A program made the position numbers and the translations under genes. From assembly GCF_025144335.1 (NCBI RefSeq), contig NZ_CP083539.1:32501-96500 (forward strand): DNA of 64,000 bases, read 5' to 3'. The notes under the pieces were generated by a model. The model was not told where the DNA came from. It searched no databases and was given only the letters and a program-made list of their open reading frames with translations. Of the stretch, positions 35,160 to 43,729 are shown one piece after another. How positions within the stretch are numbered: the stretch's first letter is position 1; each line of letters starts with the position of its first letter. This DNA comes from Jannaschia sp. W003. Its GTDB lineage: Bacteria; Pseudomonadota; Alphaproteobacteria; Rhodobacterales; Rhodobacteraceae.

Positions 35160-36299
35160 TCAGCCCACCAGGAGGTGCGCGCGCTCCAGCGCCGCCGTCG
35201 CCGCGCCGAGAGCGCGGGCCGGGGCGCCGAGGGTGCCCGGCTCGATCACGGGGCGCAGGAGGCCGCGGGCGTCCAGCCCCGGCATCTCGGAGCGCACCCG
35301 GTCCACAAGGCGGTCGCGCAGGGCGGGCTCGAAGGCGCCGTCGATCACCACCGCCTCGAAGTCGATCACCGCGCAGACGTCGAGCGCGGCCTGAGCCAGC
35401 GCGGGGCCGGCGCGGTCGAGCCAGCGGTCCTCGGCGTCGCGGGCCGGGTCGGCGTGGAGGCGGAACAGCGAGGCACGGTCGATCAGCACGCCGCCGCCCG
35501 AGGACAGCGAGCCGAAGGCGCCGGCGTTGCCCTGCCGCCCGTCACGCACGCGCCCGTCGAGCACCACGCCGCCGCCCACGAAGGTGCCGACGTGGACGTG
35601 GAACCAGTCGCGCTGGGGGCGGGGCGGCCCCCAGGCCAGCTCGGCGCGGGCGGCCGAGGTGGCGTCGTTGCACAGCATCGCGGGGGCACCCGCGAGCGCG
35701 CGCAGGCGGGCGGCGAGGTCGTACCCGGCCCAGAGCGCCTGGGGGTCGGCGCCGGCGGGCCAGGCGCCCGCGGCGCGACCGTCGCGCCAGGCCCAGACCT
35801 GCCAGGGCATCGCCACGCCCGAGCCGCACAGGCGCCCGGGCTCCAGCCCGGACCGTTCGGCTTCAGCCTGCAGCTCGGGCACGGCGCGGCGGAGGAAGGC
35901 GTCGAGCGGGCCGGGCAGGGGGGCCTCCCACGCGGCCTCGCGGCGGGCGTGGACGCGGCCCGCAAGGTCCATCGCCAGCGCCTCGACGCCGGCGCGCCCG
36001 ACGCGCACGCCGATCGCCCAGGCGCCCGCGCCGCGCACGGCCACCGGGACGCGGGGCTTGCCGACCTGCCCGCGCAGGGGCTCGCCCCGCTCCACCAGCC
36101 CGGCGTCCTCGAGGCGGCGAACGATGCCCGAGACCGCCTGCGCGGTCAGCCCCGTGCGCCGCGCCAGCTCGGCCGCCGGGGTGGGGCCGTGGCGGTGCAG
36201 CGACGAGAGCACGAGGCGCGCGTTGTGGTCCGCCGCCTGGCGCTGATTCGCGCCGGAGGGGCGGGGCGCGACGCGCTCGGGGAGGTTGACCTGATCCAT
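35160..36299 (-). CDS. ROK family transcriptional regulator
   Basis: A 379-residue repressor-type ROK protein. The N-terminal winged helix spans about residues 25-85 (ELARRTGLTAQAVSGIVRRLEDAGLVERG). The sugar-binding part has CNDATSAARAELAWG and FHVHVGTFVGGGVVLDG, but the Cys-rich zinc motif (CxCGxxGCxE) typical of ROK proteins is absent; the corresponding stretch reads GNAGAFGSLSSGGG. It is divergent from a FrcK-like kinase gene, the pairing of FrcR and FrcK in rhizobial fructose uptake loci, but frcBCA transporter genes are not here. The ligand is probably a sugar. Confidence 0.85.
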   Translation of the reverse strand: MDQVNLPERVAPRPSGANQRQAADHNARLVLSSLHRHGPTPAAELARRTGLTAQAVSGIVRRLEDAGLVERGEPLRGQVGKPRVPVAVRGAGAWAIGVRVGRAGVEALAMDLAGRVHARREAAWEAPLPGPLDAFLRRAVPELQAEAERSGLEPGRLCGSGVAMPWQVWAWRDGRAAGAWPAGADPQALWAGYDLAARLRALAGAPAMLCNDATSAARAELAWGPPRPQRDWFHVHVGTFVGGGVVLDGRVRDGRQGNAGAFGSLSSGGGVLIDRASLFRLHADPARDAEDRWLDRAGPALAQAALDVCAVIDFEAVVIDGAFEPALRDRLVDRVRSEMPGLDARGLLRPVIEPGTLGAPARALGAATAALERAHLLVG

Positions 36300-36423
36300 G
36301 GACGCGTTATGCGCCCAAAGGCCATTTTAGGCAATCGCAGTGACATATCGTGGCGATCGGTCGCGCGATGGCGCCTTGATCCCGGGAGCGCGGGCGGCTT
36401 GGGTGCGGGCGGGAGGGGCGAGC

Positions 36424-37038
36424 ATGATCCACGGGCACGAGGACGCGATGACCCCCGGGGCGCTGGCGGCGCGCCTGCGCGCGCTGCCCGGGCGGCGCGT
36501 GGTGGCCGCGGTGGTGGGGCCGCCCGCCTCGGGCAAGTCCACGCTGGCGGAGGCGGCCGTGGCGCTGCTCGGGAACGAGGGCGCGCTGGTGGCGCAGGAC
36601 GGGTTCCACCTGGACGACGCGGTGCTGGGGCCGCGGGGCCTGCTGCCCCGCAAGGGTGCGCCCGAGACGTTCGACGTGGGCGGCCTGCGCCGCGTGCTGG
36701 CGGCGGTGCGGGCGGGCGAGGAGGTGTTCGTGCCGGTGTTCGACCGCGCCCGCGAGGCGAGCGACGCCGCCGCCCGCGTGGTGCCCGCCGAGGCGCGCAT
36801 CGTGGTGGTGGAGGGCAACTGGCTGCTGCTGGACGCGCCCGGCTGGCGCGACCTCGGGCCGTGGGACCTCGCGGTGATGCTGCGGGTGCCCGAGGCGGAG
36901 CTGCGGCGGCGGCTGGAGCGGCGGTGGGCCGCGCTCCCGCCCGAAGCGCGGGCCGCCAAGATCGACGGCAACGACCTGCCGAACGCCCGGCTGGTGCGCG
37001 AGGGATCGCGGGCGGCGGACGTCGTGGTGGGCGGCTGA
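36424..37038 (+). CDS. P-loop kinase, FrcK/uridine kinase-like
   Basis: A 204-residue nucleoside-triphosphate-binding protein. Walker A GPPASGKST lies near residues 33-41, DGFHLDDAVL follows as in uridine/pantothenate-kinase-like enzymes, and VVVEGNWLLLDAPGWRDL is the family's second landmark. FrcK proteins accompany fructose ABC importers in rhizobia, though their true substrate is not settled. The ATG 36424 with GGGAGGGGCGAGC upstream is preferred over an in-frame ATG at 36340. A second ATG 8 codons in is possible. The divergent ROK gene is its probable regulator. Confidence 0.78.
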   Translation: MIHGHEDAMTPGALAARLRALPGRRVVAAVVGPPASGKSTLAEAAVALLGNEGALVAQDGFHLDDAVLGPRGLLPRKGAPETFDVGGLRRVLAAVRAGEEVFVPVFDRAREASDAAARVVPAEARIVVVEGNWLLLDAPGWRDLGPWDLAVMLRVPEAELRRRLERRWAALPPEARAAKIDGNDLPNARLVREGSRAADVVVGG

Positions 37039-37083
37039 TCGGCGCCCTTGGGTCCGCCGGCGATCCGCTCTAGGGGGCCGTCC

Positions 37084-38241
37084 ATGGCTGCCGACCGACC
37101 GCTCCGCATCGCGCTGTTCCACGACGTGGACGGCTGGGCGCTGCACAACGTGGCGCGCAACGTGGCGCGGGTGGCGGACGAAGGCCACGTCGTCGCCTCG
37201 ATCGCCCACGCGGAGTGGTTCGCCCGCCCGGGCCGGGCCGCCGGGATCGCCCGCGCCCACGACGTGCTGGTGTTCCTCTGGCGCTTCCACCTGCCGCACT
37301 TCCTCGATGCGCTGCGGCGGTCGGAGCGCGGGGTGATGGCGGGGCCGGACCGCCCGGCGGTGGCGACCGTGATCTACGACCACCTCTGGCACGAGCCCGC
37401 CGATCTCCTGCGCCATGGCGATCCCTTCGCCCCGAGCGACGCGGTGGCCGCGGCCTCGGGGACGCTGGAGCGGCTCTACGCGGCGGCGCCGCACCTGCCC
37501 GCGCCCGGGCACCGGCTGCCCGACGGCGTGGACCTCGCCGCCTTTCCGCCGGCGCCCCCCAATCCCGACGGACCCCTGCGGGTGGGCTGGGCCGGCAACA
37601 GCGCGTGGCACGCCGACCTGGGCGATCCCAAGGGCCTCCAATCGATCCTGCGCCCGGCCGTGGAGCGGCTGCGCGCCGAAGGCCGCGCGGTGGAGCTGAT
37701 GCTCGCGGATGCGGCGACGGCGCCGCGAGCCCGCGCGGAGATGCCGGGCTTCTTCCGGGAGATCGACGTGCTCGTCTGCGCCTCGGCCATGGAGGGCACG
37801 CCCAACCCGGTGCTCGAGGCGATGGCCACGGGGCGGGCGGTGGTGTCCACGGACGTCGGCATCGTGCGCGACATGGCGGGGCCGCTGGGGCAGGCGATGA
37901 TCGTGCCGCGGAGCGTCGAGGCGATGGCGGCGGCGCTGGGGCGGCTGGAGGCGGACCGCGGCCTGCTGCGCGCGATGGGAGCGGAGAACGCCGAGCGCCG
38001 CGACGGGCTGTCGTGGGAGAGCCGCTGGCCGCTCTGGCGACGCTTCCTCGCGGACGCGCGGGCCGGGCGCGACGGCGGCGAGCGGATCGCGGCGTTCCAC
38101 GCCCGGCCCCGGCGGGCGGCGGAGCATCTGCGGCGGCTGGTGGCCGTGAACCCGGCGGCGGCGGCGCTGTTCCGGGGGGCGTCGGCGCGGCTGCCGGGGG
38201 CGCTGGACCGGGTGCGGCGGCTGACCGGGCGGGGGCGGTAG
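37084..38241 (+). CDS. Glycosyltransferase (GT4-like), paralogue 1
   Basis: A 385-residue GT-B-fold transferase. The N-terminal half has DVDGWALHNVARNVARVA and FLWRFHLPHFLDAL; the C-terminal donor-binding half has LRVGWAGNSAWHADLGDPKG and VLVCASAMEGTPNPVLEAMATG with the E-x7-E motif. Such enzymes transfer a sugar from a nucleotide donor in surface-polysaccharide or glycolipid assembly. Two relatives lie at 39008 and 40370, sharing nearly every motif. ATG 37084 is chosen over an upstream TTG. It converges with the sulfotransferase gene with a 2-base gap. Acceptor and donor are unknown. Confidence 0.85.
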   Translation: MAADRPLRIALFHDVDGWALHNVARNVARVADEGHVVASIAHAEWFARPGRAAGIARAHDVLVFLWRFHLPHFLDALRRSERGVMAGPDRPAVATVIYDHLWHEPADLLRHGDPFAPSDAVAAASGTLERLYAAAPHLPAPGHRLPDGVDLAAFPPAPPNPDGPLRVGWAGNSAWHADLGDPKGLQSILRPAVERLRAEGRAVELMLADAATAPRARAEMPGFFREIDVLVCASAMEGTPNPVLEAMATGRAVVSTDVGIVRDMAGPLGQAMIVPRSVEAMAAALGRLEADRGLLRAMGAENAERRDGLSWESRWPLWRRFLADARAGRDGGERIAAFHARPRRAAEHLRRLVAVNPAAAALFRGASARLPGALDRVRRLTGRGR

Positions 38242-38243
38242 CC

Positions 38244-39011
38244 TCAGTCGTCCAGGAACCGCTCGAACGGTGTGCCAGCGGCGGCGGCGCGAACCTCGTC
38301 GTAGTTGAGCACGTCCTCGCGCAGGTCGTCGCTGGTCGCCTTGCGGTGGGGCAGCGCGAAGCGGTCGGGCAGCGCGACGCCGACGTGGTCGGCGATGCCG
38401 CGGATCGTACCCTCGGGGTCGGCCGAGAGATCGGCGTACTCCACGTGGATCACGCGCTCCGCCGGGATCAGTGCGGCGAGGTAGTCGTGCATCGCGCGCG
38501 AGCGGATCTCGAAGGCGCCGGCGCGGTGCAGCAGCAGCGCGGGGTCGAGCGCTGTGGGACCGGGCTTGCGCTCGCCGGCCTTCACGGCCCAGGCGCCGCG
38601 GCGGCCGCCCTTGTCCGCGCGGCGCTGCTCGGCGCGCAGCTGCGATACGGCGGCGCGCAGGTGGTCGCGGCGGTCCATCGCGGCGATGCGGTAGCCGCCC
38701 GCGGCGAGGGCCTCGTAGGCCCCCATGGGCGACAGGAACGAGGTGTGCGTGAGCTTGACGCCCGCCACCCCGACGGCGGGGTCGCCGTTCACGAAGTCCG
38801 CCGGCGCGGGAAAGGCGGCGAGGAAGTCGAGCTGCTCGCGGTCGGCGGCGAACGGGCCCACGGCCGCGGCGGTGCCGCGGATGCGCGTTGTGGGCTCGTT
38901 CAGGAGCGGCACGCCCGCCGCCTCGTTGAACACGCCGACCACGAGGTTGCTGCCCACGCGGCCCCACGGCATCAGGATCGCGAAGCGCCGGCCCGTCCAC
39001 GCCCCGCTCAT
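38244..39011 (-). CDS. Sulfotransferase-like protein
   Basis: A 255-residue protein with MPWGRVGSNLVVGVFNEA near the N-terminus, which matches the PAPS 5'-phosphosulfate loop region (RxGSxxL) of Stf0/LPS-type sulfotransferases, and a C-terminal VIHVEYADLSADPEGTIRGIADHVG, the standard end of such folds. It likely adds sulfate to a carbohydrate. Its ATG overlaps the stop of the glycosyltransferase gene upstream (ATGA), so glycan building and sulfation are probably coupled. The substrate is unknown. Confidence 0.72.
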   Translation of the reverse strand: MSGAWTGRRFAILMPWGRVGSNLVVGVFNEAAGVPLLNEPTTRIRGTAAAVGPFAADREQLDFLAAFPAPADFVNGDPAVGVAGVKLTHTSFLSPMGAYEALAAGGYRIAAMDRRDHLRAAVSQLRAEQRRADKGGRRGAWAVKAGERKPGPTALDPALLLHRAGAFEIRSRAMHDYLAALIPAERVIHVEYADLSADPEGTIRGIADHVGVALPDRFALPHRKATSDDLREDVLNYDEVRAAAAGTPFERFLDD

Positions 39012-40258
39012 GCGCGGCCCCGGATGCGGTCGGCGAAGCGGCGCAGGCGCGGGCGGCCCACGAGCTGCGCGCGCAGGGTCTCGGCCGCGCCCGCCTCGGA
39101 GGCGGCGAGCAGGCCCGCGAGGCTGCGGCCGAGGGGGTTCTCGGGCACGATGCCGGCGGCGAGCGCCTCGAGCCGGAGGCGCCGCGCGCGGGCGAGGCGG
39201 GGGTCGCGGGCGCGGGTGCGGGCCGCGTCCCAGAAGGCGTCCCAGCCCCCGGTGCGCCGGCTCCAGTCCCAGTCCGCCGCGCGGGCGTGGAGCATGCGCT
39301 TCTGCGCGGACAGGAGCGCGCGGTCCCCGGCCAGCCGGGCGAGGGCGCCGGCCACGGCCTCGGGCGTGCGCTCCACCACGAAGGGGGCGCCGTCCGGCCC
39401 GAGCGCCTCGCGCACGATCCCGACGTCGGTGGACACGACGGCCACGCCCGAGGCCATCGCCTCGAGCACCGGGTTCGGCGTGCCCTCCACCGCGGAGGCG
39501 CAGACCAGCACGTCGAGGCCGCGGTAGTACCCGGCCATCTCGGCGCGGTCGCGGCGGCGCTCCGAGGCGTCGGCGAGGGCGAGCTCGGCGGCCACGCCGT
39601 CGGCCTCCAGCCGCGCCATCGCGGGGCGCAGCACGGTGCGCAGGCCCTTGGCGTCGCGGTGCCCGTGCGATTCGCCCCAGAGCGAGTTGCCGACCCAGCC
39701 CACGCGCAGCGGGCCGTCCCCCTCGGGCGCACGGTCGCCGGGTGCGAAGTGGGCGGTGTCCACGCCGTCGGGCAGCACCGCGTCGGGTGGCGGCAGGCCG
39801 GGCTCGGCGCGGTAGAGGCGGTCGAGGACGGGCGAGGACACGGCGTAGGCGTGGGCGAAGTGGAGGGCCTCCGCGCGGGACGCCAGCGCCTCGGGGTCGT
39901 CCAGATGGAGGTGGTCGTAGACGGAGGTGGTCACCACGGGGCGGCACATCGCCGCCACGGTGGCGGTACGGCCCAATCCGGCGGCGGCGGCGGCGCGGCG
40001 GATCGCGAGGGGGCGCAGCATCGCGCGCAGGTCGTCGCGCCAGAATACGTGCACGACGTCGAACGGCTCCTCGAGGAAGCAGCGGCGCAGCATCGCGGGG
40101 GCGTCGCCCCGGAAGCGCCCGGCGTGGTCGATCGTAACCGCGAGGCCCGCGCTCCGGTGCCGGGCCACCTCGCGGGCGATGCTGCCGAACGCCCAGTCGG
40201 GCACGTCCGCGAGCATCAGCACGCGGGGGCGCGCGGCGGCATCGGTGGGGGCGGGCAT
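39008..40258 (-). CDS. Glycosyltransferase (GT4-like), paralogue 2
   Basis: A 416-residue GT-B transferase related to the genes at 37084 and 40370: DVPDWAFGSIAREVARH, VLPDGVDTAHFAPGD, LRVGWVGNSLWGE and VLVCASAVEGTPNPVLEAMASG, with E-x7-E. It has about 30 extra residues at the C-terminus. ATG 40258 is taken; a GTG two codons earlier is equally possible, and the ribosome site is weak. It is co-transcribed with the sulfotransferase and divergent from paralogue 3 across 111 bases. Confidence 0.85.
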   Translation of the reverse strand: MPAPTDAAARPRVLMLADVPDWAFGSIAREVARHRSAGLAVTIDHAGRFRGDAPAMLRRCFLEEPFDVVHVFWRDDLRAMLRPLAIRRAAAAAGLGRTATVAAMCRPVVTTSVYDHLHLDDPEALASRAEALHFAHAYAVSSPVLDRLYRAEPGLPPPDAVLPDGVDTAHFAPGDRAPEGDGPLRVGWVGNSLWGESHGHRDAKGLRTVLRPAMARLEADGVAAELALADASERRRDRAEMAGYYRGLDVLVCASAVEGTPNPVLEAMASGVAVVSTDVGIVREALGPDGAPFVVERTPEAVAGALARLAGDRALLSAQKRMLHARAADWDWSRRTGGWDAFWDAARTRARDPRLARARRLRLEALAAGIVPENPLGRSLAGLLAASEAGAAETLRAQLVGRPRLRRFADRIRGRA

Positions 40259-40369
40259 GGTCACGGGCGGGCCGGGGCTCCTGTCGGGTGCGGCGGCCCG
40301 GATACGCATCCGCCCGGCGCCGCGCAATGGGCGGAGGACGCGAGGGCGGCGCGGTGCTACGCAGCGGCC

Positions 40370-41518
40370 ATGCGCATCCTCCTCGTCTTCGACGTGCCCG
40401 GCTGGTCGGTGCACAACGTCGCCCGCCAGATCGCGGCTCAGGCCGCGGCGCAGGACGGGGGCCGCCACGAGGTCCGGCTCCTGGGCCGTGCGGATTGGGT
40501 GGGGCGGCCCGCCGCGCTGCGGGCGGCGCTGGAATGGTCGGAGCTCCACGTCTTCCTCTGGCGCTTCGACCTCGTGGCCGCGCTGGAGATGCTGGGGCCG
40601 CGGGCGGCCGCCGCAATGGCCGAGCGGGTCTCGGCGGTGGTGGTGTTCGACGAGGTGTACCGCGACCCCGCCGACCTCCTCTCGCTCGGCGATCCCTTCG
40701 CGGTGGCGGACCTCGTGGCGGTGTCGTCGGAGCGGCTGCGGGCGCTCTACCGCGCGACGCCGCATCTGCCGGACCCAGGGCACGTGCTCGTGGACGGCGT
40801 GGACACGGGCCGTTTCGCGCCGGGGGACGGTGGGGGCGGCGGTCCCCTGCAAGTCGCCTGGGTGGGCGACAGCGCCTGGGGTGGCAACATCGCACCCGAC
40901 TTCAAGGGCTTCCACGGGGTGTTCCGCCCCGCGATGGCGCCCCTGGAGCGGGAGGGGCTGGCCCAAGCGCGCGTGGCCGACCGGCAGGGGCCGCAGGTGG
41001 CGCCCGAAGCGATGCCCGCCTTCTACCGGGGCGTGGACGTCTACGCCTGCACCTCGCGCGCCGAGGGCACGCCGAACCCGCTGCTAGAATCGATGGCCGC
41101 GGGCGCGGCGGTGGTCACGACGGACGTGGGCGTCGCGCGCGAGGTGTTGGGGCCGGAAGGGTTGGACTTCGTCCTGCCCCGCGAGGCGGCGGCGTTCGAG
41201 GCGGCGCTGCGGCGGCTGGCGGGGGACCGGGCGCTGCTGGCGCGGCTGCGGGGCGAGAGCCTCGCGCGGCGGGACGCCTTGAGCTGGCACGCGCGCTACA
41301 ACGCGTGGCAGGCCCTGTTCGCGGAGGCCGAGGCCGTGCGGGGGGACGCGGAGCGGGCGGGGCGGAAGCGGCGGGTGATCGAGGCGCTGCTGGCGCGGCC
41401 CCGGACGCCGATGGCGCGGGTGCGCGGCGCGGTGTTCCGCTCCGCCGCGCTCTACCGGCTCTACACGGGGGTGCTGCGGCGCGCGCCGGGGGTCCTGCGG
41501 CGCCTGCGGGGTCGGTAG
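40370..41518 (+). CDS. Glycosyltransferase (GT4-like), paralogue 3
   Basis: A 382-residue GT-B transferase. Motifs shared with the other two: DVPGWSVHNVARQIA, VFLWRFDLVAALEML, DPADLLSLGDPFAVADLVAVSS, LQVAWVGDSAWGGN and YACTSRAEGTPNPLLESMAAG (E-x7-E). The C-terminal region is basic and ends in LRRAPGVLRRLRGR. The acceptor-side sequence differs more than the donor side, as expected for paralogues with different acceptors. It ends before a strong hairpin and converges on a small lipoprotein gene. Confidence 0.85.
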   Translation: MRILLVFDVPGWSVHNVARQIAAQAAAQDGGRHEVRLLGRADWVGRPAALRAALEWSELHVFLWRFDLVAALEMLGPRAAAAMAERVSAVVVFDEVYRDPADLLSLGDPFAVADLVAVSSERLRALYRATPHLPDPGHVLVDGVDTGRFAPGDGGGGGPLQVAWVGDSAWGGNIAPDFKGFHGVFRPAMAPLEREGLAQARVADRQGPQVAPEAMPAFYRGVDVYACTSRAEGTPNPLLESMAAGAAVVTTDVGVAREVLGPEGLDFVLPREAAAFEAALRRLAGDRALLARLRGESLARRDALSWHARYNAWQALFAEAEAVRGDAERAGRKRRVIEALLARPRTPMARVRGAVFRSAALYRLYTGVLRRAPGVLRRLRGR

Positions 41519-41553
41519 CGCCGCCCGCGCCCCTTCGGGGGGCGGACGGCGCG
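41516..41553. terminator. Bidirectional GC-rich hairpin
   Basis: The 40-base gap between the convergent glycosyltransferase and lipoprotein genes contains GCGCCGCCC...GCCCC-TTCG-GGGGGC...GGCGC, a long interrupted stem with a TTCG tetraloop. Likely terminator for both. Confidence 0.5.
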
Positions 41554-41558
41554 GGGGA

Positions 41559-41780
41559 TCAGTTGCGCGGACGCGTGCAGATGCCGGCGTCGTCGCAGTA
41601 CACGCCGGCCAGGCCGCCGATGATGGCGCCGCGGTCGGCGTTGCCGTCGATGGCCTTGGCCACGCCGTAGCCGGCGGCGGCGCCGGCGATGCCGCGTTCC
41701 ACGTCGCTGTCGACGAGGGCGCCGGGCTGGCAGGCGGCGAGCAGGGTGGCCGCGGCGAGCGCCGGGATGGTGAACTTCAT
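41559..41780 (-). CDS. Small lipoprotein, glycine-zipper-like
   Basis: A 73-residue protein with a lipoprotein signal (MKFTIPALAAATLLAAC, lipobox LAAC, lipidated Cys17). The mature part has a Gly/Ala-rich segment GIAGAAAGYGVAKAIDG and GAIIGGLAGVY, reminiscent of glycine-zipper outer-membrane lipoproteins, and two Cys near the end (YCDDAGICT) that could form a disulfide. ATG 41780 follows GGAGA. It lies alone, convergent with paralogue 3. Function unknown. Confidence 0.75.
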   Translation of the reverse strand: MKFTIPALAAATLLAACQPGALVDSDVERGIAGAAAGYGVAKAIDGNADRGAIIGGLAGVYCDDAGICTRPRN

Positions 41781-42026
41781 GGGATGTCTCCGTGGAATGA
41801 AAGGACCGGGGCTGAATGCCCGGTCACCGCACCCCTCCACAATGGGCCCGGCGGCGCTGAAAGGCCATGCGCGGCTCGTGTTAGGCGATAGCGGCGGAGA
41901 CCCGCGCCTCCGGGCCGCGGGTTTCCGCCTGCGCACCGGGGTGGCGGGGCACGCCGCCCGCCAAGTGCGGCGCGGGCGCAACAGGGGGCGATCCGCGCGC
42001 GCATCCGCCGACGCCGCGGATCGCGG

Positions 42027-42056
42027 TTGCCAAGGGGGAGGGTGGTCGACTAGCGT
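42027..42056 (+). promoter_or_regulatory. Candidate promoter of the TRAP/beta-oxidation block
   Basis: TTGCCA (42027-42032), an 18-base spacer, and TAGCGT (42051-42056), about 55 bases before the binding-protein ATG. The -10 is a weak match (3 of 6). Confidence 0.35.
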
Positions 42057-42073
42057 CGCATTTATGAAACGCA

Positions 42074-42090
42074 GTTCCGCACAGTGGAAT
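42074..42090. promoter_or_regulatory. Candidate IclR-type operator
   Basis: GTTCCGC-ACA-GTGGAAT: an imperfect palindrome with TTCC/GGAA arms, resembling operators of IclR regulators built on TTCCGC...GCGGAA. It lies just downstream of the candidate promoter and 22 bases before the first TRAP gene; an IclR gene is fourth in the same block. Confidence 0.4.
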
Positions 42091-42111
42091 TGCGGGGAGA
42101 GGGAGAACACC

Positions 42112-43152
42112 ATGAGACTGCTGACCGCGACGGCGCTCGCCGCCGTCCTCGCCGCGGGCGCGGCCACCGCCCAGACCAAGCTGATCCTCGGCGAGGCCGG
42201 CCCGAACCGCGGCGCCCGCGCCGAGGCCATGCAGAGCTTCGTCGACGACGTGGAGGCCCGCACCGATGGCGCCGTGGAGATCGACGTCCAGTGGGGCGGC
42301 GCGCTGTTCAAGGCGAACGCAGCGCTCGGCTCGATCGGCGACGGCGTGGCCGACCTCGGCACCGTGATCGGCGTCTACTTCCCGCAGGAGATGCTGGGCT
42401 ACGGCATCGCCGACCTGCCGCTGCGCAACGCCGACGCCTGGGTGGGCATGCGCGCCACCGACGCGCTGATGCGCTCCTCGGAGGCGATCCAGCAGCAGCT
42501 CGCCGACCAGAACCTCGTCTACATCGGCACCTTCACCACGTCCGAGGTGAACATCGGCTGCAAGGGCGCCGCGATCCGCTCCGCGGACGACATCGAGGGT
42601 CTGAAGGTCCGCGGCGTCGGTGCCTACGGCGACACGTTCAAGGATTTCGGCGCCAACATGGTCGCCATGTCGATCTACGACGCCTACCAGGGCCTCGACA
42701 CGGGCCTGCTCGATTGCTCCCAGGGCTACAGCTACGCGATGGCGGCGCTGAAGCAGCAGGAGGTGATCGACAGCTACACCCTGCTCGACTGGGGCCAGGT
42801 GGGCGCGCTCGGCATCTTCATGAACAAGGACGTCTACGACGGCCTCGACCCGGCCGTGCAGCAGGCGCTGCAGGACGCGGGCGTCGCCATGGCCGACACG
42901 CTGGGCGAGCTGATCACCGCCGACAACGAGGCCGCGATCCAAACCATGCGGGACGCCGGCGTCGAGATCATTGAGCTCGATGCGGCCGAGCGCGACAAGC
43001 TGGTGGAGCAGGGCGCGCAGTACGTCGACCAGTGGGTCGAGCAGGCGAACGCCGCCGGCCTGGACGGGGCCGCCCTCCTCGAGGAGTACCGCGGCCTGCT
43101 GGCGCAGTTCGCCGAGGAGCGCGACGCCCAAGGGTACCCCTGGGACCGCTGA
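42112..43152 (+). CDS. TRAP transporter substrate-binding protein (DctP family)
   Basis: A 346-residue periplasmic protein. A Sec signal (MRLLTATALAAVLAAGAATAQ) is followed by a DctP fold: DDVEARTDGAVEIDVQWGGAL, NIEG-type DDIEGLKVRG and the ligand-clamping Arg in KVRGVG. TRAP systems import organic acids using the sodium gradient. ATG 42112 follows GGGGAGAGGGAG. The gene heads a block containing the permease pair, an IclR regulator and beta-oxidation genes, so the cargo is probably a carboxylic acid degraded by them. Confidence 0.9.
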   Translation: MRLLTATALAAVLAAGAATAQTKLILGEAGPNRGARAEAMQSFVDDVEARTDGAVEIDVQWGGALFKANAALGSIGDGVADLGTVIGVYFPQEMLGYGIADLPLRNADAWVGMRATDALMRSSEAIQQQLADQNLVYIGTFTTSEVNIGCKGAAIRSADDIEGLKVRGVGAYGDTFKDFGANMVAMSIYDAYQGLDTGLLDCSQGYSYAMAALKQQEVIDSYTLLDWGQVGALGIFMNKDVYDGLDPAVQQALQDAGVAMADTLGELITADNEAAIQTMRDAGVEIIELDAAERDKLVEQGAQYVDQWVEQANAAGLDGAALLEEYRGLLAQFAEERDAQGYPWDR

Positions 43153-43160
43153 TCCGAACG

Positions 43161-43182
43161 GGGGCGCCCCTCGGGGCGCCCC
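43161..43182 (+). terminator. Hairpin between binding-protein and permease genes
   Basis: GGGGCGCCCC-TC-GGGGCGCCCC: two identical self-complementary 10-mers. It lies in the 55-base gap and probably causes partial termination or 3' end protection, giving more binding protein than permease. Confidence 0.5.
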
Positions 43183-43207
43183 GACCCCCTAGGGAAGGAC
43201 CGCCGCC

Positions 43208-43729
43208 ATGCTCGCGCGCGTCGAACGCCTGCTGCTCGACCTCTCGGTGATCGCCATCGTCGGCCTCGCGGTGCTGATCACCGCGTCGGTGGTGATGCGC
43301 GCCACCATGGGCGGCGCGGTCCCCGACACCATCGTGATGGTGGCCGAGCTGATGGTCGCCGCCATCGTGCTGCCCCTGGCCGCGGCCACCACCGCGCGCG
43401 CCCACATCGTGGTGGAGTTCCTCTCGAAGATGTTCCCGCGCCGGGTGCAGGACCGCCTCGTGGTGGCGGGCAGCCTCGCGGGCTGCGTGGCGCTGATGCC
43501 CTTGATCTACGCGGGCGGGCGCGAGGCTTGGGAGACGCTGCATTCGGGCACCTACTTCTTCGGCGAGCTGGGCTTGCCGAAATGGCCGGGCCGGGTGGTG
43601 TTCCTCCTCGGCATGGCGTTCTGCTGGCTCCGCCTCGCGGTGATGGCCGTGCAGGACATCCGCACGATCCGCGCGGGCGGGCACCTCGACGCCCCCCACG
43701 ACGCCGCCGACCTCATGGGAGAGCCGTGA
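43208..43729 (+). CDS. TRAP transporter small permease (DctQ family)
   Basis: A 173-residue four-span membrane protein. Segments VIAIVGLAVLITASVVMRATMG and ELMVAAIVLPLAAATTARAHI, with the DctQ hallmark of a polar ARAHI after the second span, identify the small subunit. It supports the large permease. The stop overlaps the dctM-type start (TGATG). Purine-rich AGGGAAGGA lies before ATG 43208. Confidence 0.88.
   Translation: MLARVERLLLDLSVIAIVGLAVLITASVVMRATMGGAVPDTIVMVAELMVAAIVLPLAAATTARAHIVVEFLSKMFPRRVQDRLVVAGSLAGCVALMPLIYAGGREAWETLHSGTYFFGELGLPKWPGRVVFLLGMAFCWLRLAVMAVQDIRTIRAGGHLDAPHDAADLMGEP

Larger units (their letters stand above)
41781..42111. other. 331-base intergenic region before the TRAP operon
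   Basis: No credible gene. Near its right end lie a promoter-like pair and an IclR-type palindrome (separate entries). Near 41862-41950 there are short GC-rich inverted repeats with no clear role. It separates divergent lipoprotein and TRAP genes, so it must hold promoters for both. Confidence 0.5.

Noticed and set aside
41781..42111. 75-residue minus-strand frame in the gap before the TRAP operon
   Set aside because: Arg/Pro/Gly-rich translation, no ribosome site and no resemblance to any family.
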